Below are positions 5,904-7,819 of a DNA stretch of 7,819 bases, in pieces. Where the stretch lies: NCBI GenBank assembly GCA_014305015.1, contig JACRUB010000129.1, positions 1-7,819 of the forward strand, in the 5' to 3' direction. Every line of letters starts with the position of its first letter. Position 1 is the stretch's first letter. Below the pieces are notes generated by a model, which saw nothing but the letters and a program-made list of their open reading frames with translations, ran no database searches and was not told the DNA's origin. The stretch comes from Vulcanimicrobiota bacterium (GTDB taxonomy: Bacteria > Vulcanimicrobiota > Vulcanimicrobiia > Vulcanimicrobiales > Vulcanimicrobiaceae). The translations under genes and the position numbers were made by a program.

Positions 5904-6533
5904 TTAGGAGGAGCGCCGCCTCCGCGTTGCGCCGCGCGCCCGTAAGTCCTGGGCGACCTCATCGGTCTTTCCTCGTTCCAGATAGGCTTCGACCGCATGT
6001 TCGACAATCGAGGAGACCGAGAGATTGAAAGCATCGCGAAACGCCGTAAGCCGCTCGGCCAAGCTTTCTCGCAACGTGACTGTTACCCGCGTCAATCGTT
6101 CGGGCTGCACATTGCCGGCCTGGGCATTGCCGTTCGCACCGGCCGTCGGCGCCGGTTCTTCGAAGTCTTCGAGATCCATCGCCGTACCGATCCACTGCAC
6201 GATGTTGCCCGCGTTATCCCGTACCGCAACGGCGCGCGCGAACACACGGTGGAACCGTCCGGTGCGTTCGTTGCGAAGGCGGTACGTCATCTCCGATGAA
6301 TCGCCGCGCTCGACAGCGCGACCCCACTGTTCAGCAACAAAGGCGACGTCATCCGGATGGATGCGCGAACGCCAATACTCGGCAACGTCCTTATGAAACG
6401 GCGGTTGGCCCGTAAACTCATGCCAGCGGCGGTTGAAATACGTGACAACGCCACGCGCATCCGAGATCATAATCATGACCGGAAGCGCGTCGGCAAAGTC
6501 TCGCAGGCCTGGCGCCTTGAGGTCGATGTCCAC
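5904..6533 (-). CDS. PAS domain protein with C-terminal ribbon-helix-helix domain (probable one-component regulator)
   Basis: Residues about 10-122 form one PAS/PAC domain: 'ADALPVMIMISDARGVVTYFNRRW' covers the first strands (14-37), 'HEFTG' at 38-42, the PAS_3-like signature 'RIHPDD..FVAEQW' at 57-70, and a PAC part from 'MTYRLRN' to 'WIGTAMDLED' (82-123). A Gly/Ala/Asn linker (124-146) leads to a ribbon-helix-helix unit: strand 'TRVTVTL' at 148-154, helix 'RESLAERLTAFRDAF' at 155-169, turn NLSVS, helix 'SSIVEHAVEAYLERG' at 174-188, then a basic tail ending RRRRSS. PAS domains sense ligands, redox state or light and dimerise; RHH domains bind DNA as dimers. A soluble sensor-repressor is therefore likely (inference). 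The start is GTG at 6533; an in-frame TAA lies nine bases before it. No Shine-Dalgarno is visible. No cofactor-binding residue can be named. Confidence 0.85.
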   Translation of the reverse strand: MDIDLKAPGLRDFADALPVMIMISDARGVVTYFNRRWHEFTGQPPFHKDVAEYWRSRIHPDDVAFVAEQWGRAVERGDSSEMTYRLRNERTGRFHRVFARAVAVRDNAGNIVQWIGTAMDLEDFEEPAPTAGANGNAQAGNVQPERLTRVTVTLRESLAERLTAFRDAFNLSVSSIVEHAVEAYLERGKTDEVAQDLRARGATRRRRSS

Positions 6534-6593
6534 GTATGATTAACGATGGACGTATTGACGGTTGGATTCCTGCCTAGTAATATTAAGCGAGGT
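6534..6593 (+). promoter_or_regulatory. Sigma-70-type promoter between divergent genes
   Basis: On the plus strand TTGACG (6555-6560) and TAATAT (6578-6583) are separated by exactly 17 bases, each one or two bases from the consensus. The expected start is near 6590, only about four bases before the ATG at 6594, giving a nearly leaderless message. TAATATTA (6578-6585) is itself palindromic, so it could also serve the other strand. The hexamer ACGTAT occurs at 6532-6537 and again at 6550-6555 as a direct repeat with an 18-base period; this could be an operator for the adjacent RHH protein. Confidence 0.7.
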
Positions 6594-6776
6594 ATGAAAT
6601 ACGTCTGCAGTACATGCGGGGCGATGCTGTCCGTTGATCGAGACCTGGACGACGACCGTACGGTCGACTCGGTTATCTCCCGGCACCGCTTCGGAGAGTG
6701 CCCCGGGGACTTCCCCTCGGAGAGCTCCGGCTTGAATCCCACCCTCAAGGGCAGCGGGCAGCAAGCCGCCTCCTAG
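6594..6776 (+). CDS. CxxC microprotein of unknown function, 60 residues
   Basis: The protein begins MKYVCSTCGAMLSVDRD, an N-terminal CxxC knuckle (C5, C8) like half a zinc ribbon, then an acidic stretch LDDDRTVD, 'ISRHRFGECPGDF' at 28-40 offering H31 and C36 as further ligands, and a low-complexity Ser/Gly/Gln tail. C5, C8, H31 and C36 could form a C2HC zinc site (inference). An upstream in-frame ATG at 6546 exists, but the promoter with TAATAT at 6578-6583 would start transcription after it. GCGAGG sits directly against the ATG, too close to act as a normal ribosome site. I therefore choose 6594. The stop TAG shares the tetramer CTAG with the stop of the convergent PepSY gene. No named family recognised. 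Confidence 0.7.
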   Translation: MKYVCSTCGAMLSVDRDLDDDRTVDSVISRHRFGECPGDFPSESSGLNPTLKGSGQQAAS

Positions 6777-7078
6777 TCGGGGTTCGCACCCTCAACGGCG
6801 TTCTCGATTACTTTTCCGGTCTTGGCATCGACTCCGACTTCGTATGTCTTCTTCCCGACTTTGATATCGAAGCTGTAACGTAGGCCGCCTGTTTCTTTTT
6901 CGAGTTCTTGCGCCACAATTGCGCCATGAACCGCCCGTAGCGCCGTCGCACGGGCCTGTTCGAGGGAGACTTTTGCATACTTGGCGAGTTCTTGGCCGGT
7001 GTAGTGGGTCTGAGCAAACGCCGGGGCGGATATTACGAGCGCTAAGGCAGCGGTCGCGATGGATGTTTTGAAGTTCAT
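6773..7078 (-). CDS. Exported PepSY-domain protein, 101 residues
   Basis: Residues 1-22 are a signal peptide (MNFKTS, hydrophobic core, APAFA) with cleavage before Q23. The mature part is one PepSY unit: helix 'KVSLEQARATALRAV' at 36-50 (the usual 'I...AI..A' helix), then 'GAIVAQELEKETGGLRYSFDI' spanning 52-72, 'KTYEVGVDAKTGKVIE' at 77-92, the characteristic 'Y.F.I..G...YEV.VDA.TGKV' pattern. PepSY domains occur in protease inhibitors, propeptides and small secreted proteins; the precise role of stand-alone copies is not known. The reading frame stays open far upstream, but that part is low-complexity and lies antisense to the proline dehydrogenase gene, while the signal peptide starts exactly at this ATG. 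TACGAT lies at -12 to -7 and GCGAGG abuts the ATG, again suggesting a very short leader. Its end overlaps the stop of the CxxC gene. Confidence 0.92.
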   Translation of the reverse strand: MNFKTSIATAALALVISAPAFAQTHYTGQELAKYAKVSLEQARATALRAVHGAIVAQELEKETGGLRYSFDIKVGKKTYEVGVDAKTGKVIENAVEGANPD

Positions 7079-7127
7079 CCTCGCATCGTACGCGCTACAG
7101 ATGACGCGCAGATGAACGAGGCGAACC
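7079..7127. promoter_or_regulatory. Divergent intergenic region, 49 bp
   Basis: The gap separates the PepSY gene (minus) from the proline dehydrogenase gene (plus). TACGAT on the minus strand (7090-7085) is placed like a leaderless -10 box. On the plus strand GAGG (7118-7121) is a ribosome site six bases before GTG at 7128. I see no convincing -35 in either direction. Confidence 0.35.
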
Positions 7128-7819
7128 GTGCATCCAATGGTACGCGCCGTCATTCTCGCTGCCGCGGATAGCGAACCGGTCCGGCGTTTCGTAACGGCGC
7201 ACGGTATGCGGCTCGGCGCGGGCCGTTTTGTAGCGGGCGAGACGGCCGATGAATTTCTGGAAGTCGCGCGCCGCGTCAACGCGGACGGGTTTGCGGTTGC
7301 TGCGGGCATCTTGGGGGAAGGCACGAAAAGCGCCGCCGATGCTCGCGATGCCGCCAAACAATACGTGAGCCTTTTGCAGCGCTTCTCGAGCGACGGCATC
7401 GACGCAAACGTTGCCCTCAAGGTCACACACTTAGGGCTGGATCTCGATCCGGCGCTCGCCTTGAGCAACGTGCGAGCGGTTCTCGAACAAGCTACCGCAA
7501 CCGGCAATACGATGCGCTTAGACATGGAGCAGTCGGCGTATGTGGACGCGACCCTTTCGATCTACCGCGCAATGAGGGCTGAAGGACACGACAATATCGG
7601 CTTCGTCTTACAAGCATACCTGTTCCGCAGCATGGACGACATCGAGTCGCTCCTGCCCCTTGGAACCAACGTCCGCATCGTCAAAGGCGCCTACCTCGAA
7701 CCACCGTCGGCCGCTTTTGCCGCAAAGGCTGAGGTTGACCGAAACTACCGGCGGCTCGTTGAACGCTCGTTACTCGAAGCAACTGTATCTAAGAAATCGG
7801 CTGAAAGATGCTCCTGTCT
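7128..7819 (+). CDS. Proline dehydrogenase, monofunctional type, N-terminal 230 residues (runs off the window)
   Basis: This FAD enzyme oxidises proline to delta-1-pyrroline-5-carboxylate, the first step of proline catabolism. The fragment carries the monofunctional PRODH sequence pattern: 'RFVAGETADEFL' at 33-44, 'LGEGTKSAADA' at 62-72, 'VALKVTHLGLDLD' at 95-107, 'MRLDMEQS' at 129-136 with the conserved Asp, 'GFVLQAYLFRS' at 158-168, and 'VRIVKGAYLEPPSAAF' at 182-197. It is a stand-alone enzyme at its N-terminus, with no PutA-type DNA-binding or arm region, so a separate P5C dehydrogenase is expected elsewhere. I choose GTG 7128 (MHPMVRAV) because GAGG is six bases upstream; ATG 7137 is the alternative, and an in-frame TGA lies at 7113-7115. 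After about L216 the expected 'IATHD' region is missing and the last 40 bases look unrelated, perhaps a contig-end artefact. Confidence 0.93.
   Translation, partial: MHPMVRAVILAAADSEPVRRFVTAHGMRLGAGRFVAGETADEFLEVARRVNADGFAVAAGILGEGTKSAADARDAAKQYVSLLQRFSSDGIDANVALKVTHLGLDLDPALALSNVRAVLEQATATGNTMRLDMEQSAYVDATLSIYRAMRAEGHDNIGFVLQAYLFRSMDDIESLLPLGTNVRIVKGAYLEPPSAAFAAKAEVDRNYRRLVERSLLEATVSKKSAERCSC

Noticed and set aside
6653..6666. 14-bp perfect palindrome CGACCGTACGGTCG inside the CxxC gene
   Set aside because: A palindrome this long is expected about once by chance in a GC-rich window of this size, and it lies within coding sequence with no partner site.
7079..7525. Upstream extension of the PepSY reading frame giving a 250-residue protein
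   Set aside because: The added 149 residues are Ser/Ala/Arg-rich without domain character and lie antisense to a clear proline dehydrogenase gene; the signal peptide begins at the ATG at 7078.
1..7819. CRISPR array, insertion sequence, toxin-antitoxin or phage defence system
   Set aside because: No repeated spacers, transposase, terminal repeats, toxin partner for the RHH domain or nuclease/helicase genes are present; the RHH protein is joined to a PAS sensor rather than paired with a toxin.

Overview
The window is 7819 bases of gene-dense, moderately GC-rich bacterial DNA with no RNA genes, insertion sequences, CRISPR arrays or phage genes that I can see. Recognisable products are housekeeping or cell-envelope proteins: MsrB, an RNase HI-type nuclease, a NodB-fold polysaccharide deacetylase, an exported phosphoesterase, an exported PepSY protein and a monofunctional proline dehydrogenase. 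The mix fits a free-living, probably environmental bacterium. The single-domain proline dehydrogenase, GC-rich codons and start sites that look leaderless recall Deinococcus-Thermus, Actinobacteria and uncultured lineages such as Eremiobacterota. I cannot fix the phylum from sequence alone. The window begins inside one gene and ends inside another, so it may be a complete short contig.

Layout from left to right. A minus-strand pair holds a 555-residue membrane-anchored protein of unknown function and the first 37 codons of a GNAT acetyltransferase, coupled through a TAATG overlap (1-1779). A plus-strand DUF3465 gene (1828-2157) follows. Next is a tight minus-strand run from 4727 down to 2126: a 78-residue unknown protein, msrB, an RNase HI-like gene, a membrane-anchored unknown, and a polysaccharide deacetylase starting at TTG in a TTGA overlap. 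A divergent exported phosphoesterase (4766-5740) comes next. It meets a minus-strand pair, a PAS domain fused to a ribbon-helix-helix domain and a 46-residue zinc-ribbon protein (5745-6533). Then come a 60-residue CxxC protein behind a good sigma-70-type promoter (6594-6776), a minus-strand PepSY protein (6773-7078) and a plus-strand proline dehydrogenase that runs off the end (7128-7819).

The genes do not form one evident pathway. The central run joins protein oxidation repair (MsrB), nucleic-acid processing (RNase H) and envelope work (membrane protein plus deacetylase), and looks like a co-transcribed housekeeping cluster. The most distinctive locus is 5745-6776: a probable one-component regulator with a PAS sensor and a ribbon-helix-helix DNA-binding domain, flanked by two tiny cysteine-pair proteins. 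One of these has its start codon inside a perfect 9-bp hairpin; the other has a strong promoter with almost no leader.

The architecture is also notable. Divergent gene pairs share only 38-60 bp. All three convergent junctions are extremely tight (32-bp overlap, 4-bp gap, 4-bp overlap of the stop codons) and show no intrinsic terminator. I see no convincing novel defence or mobile system here.
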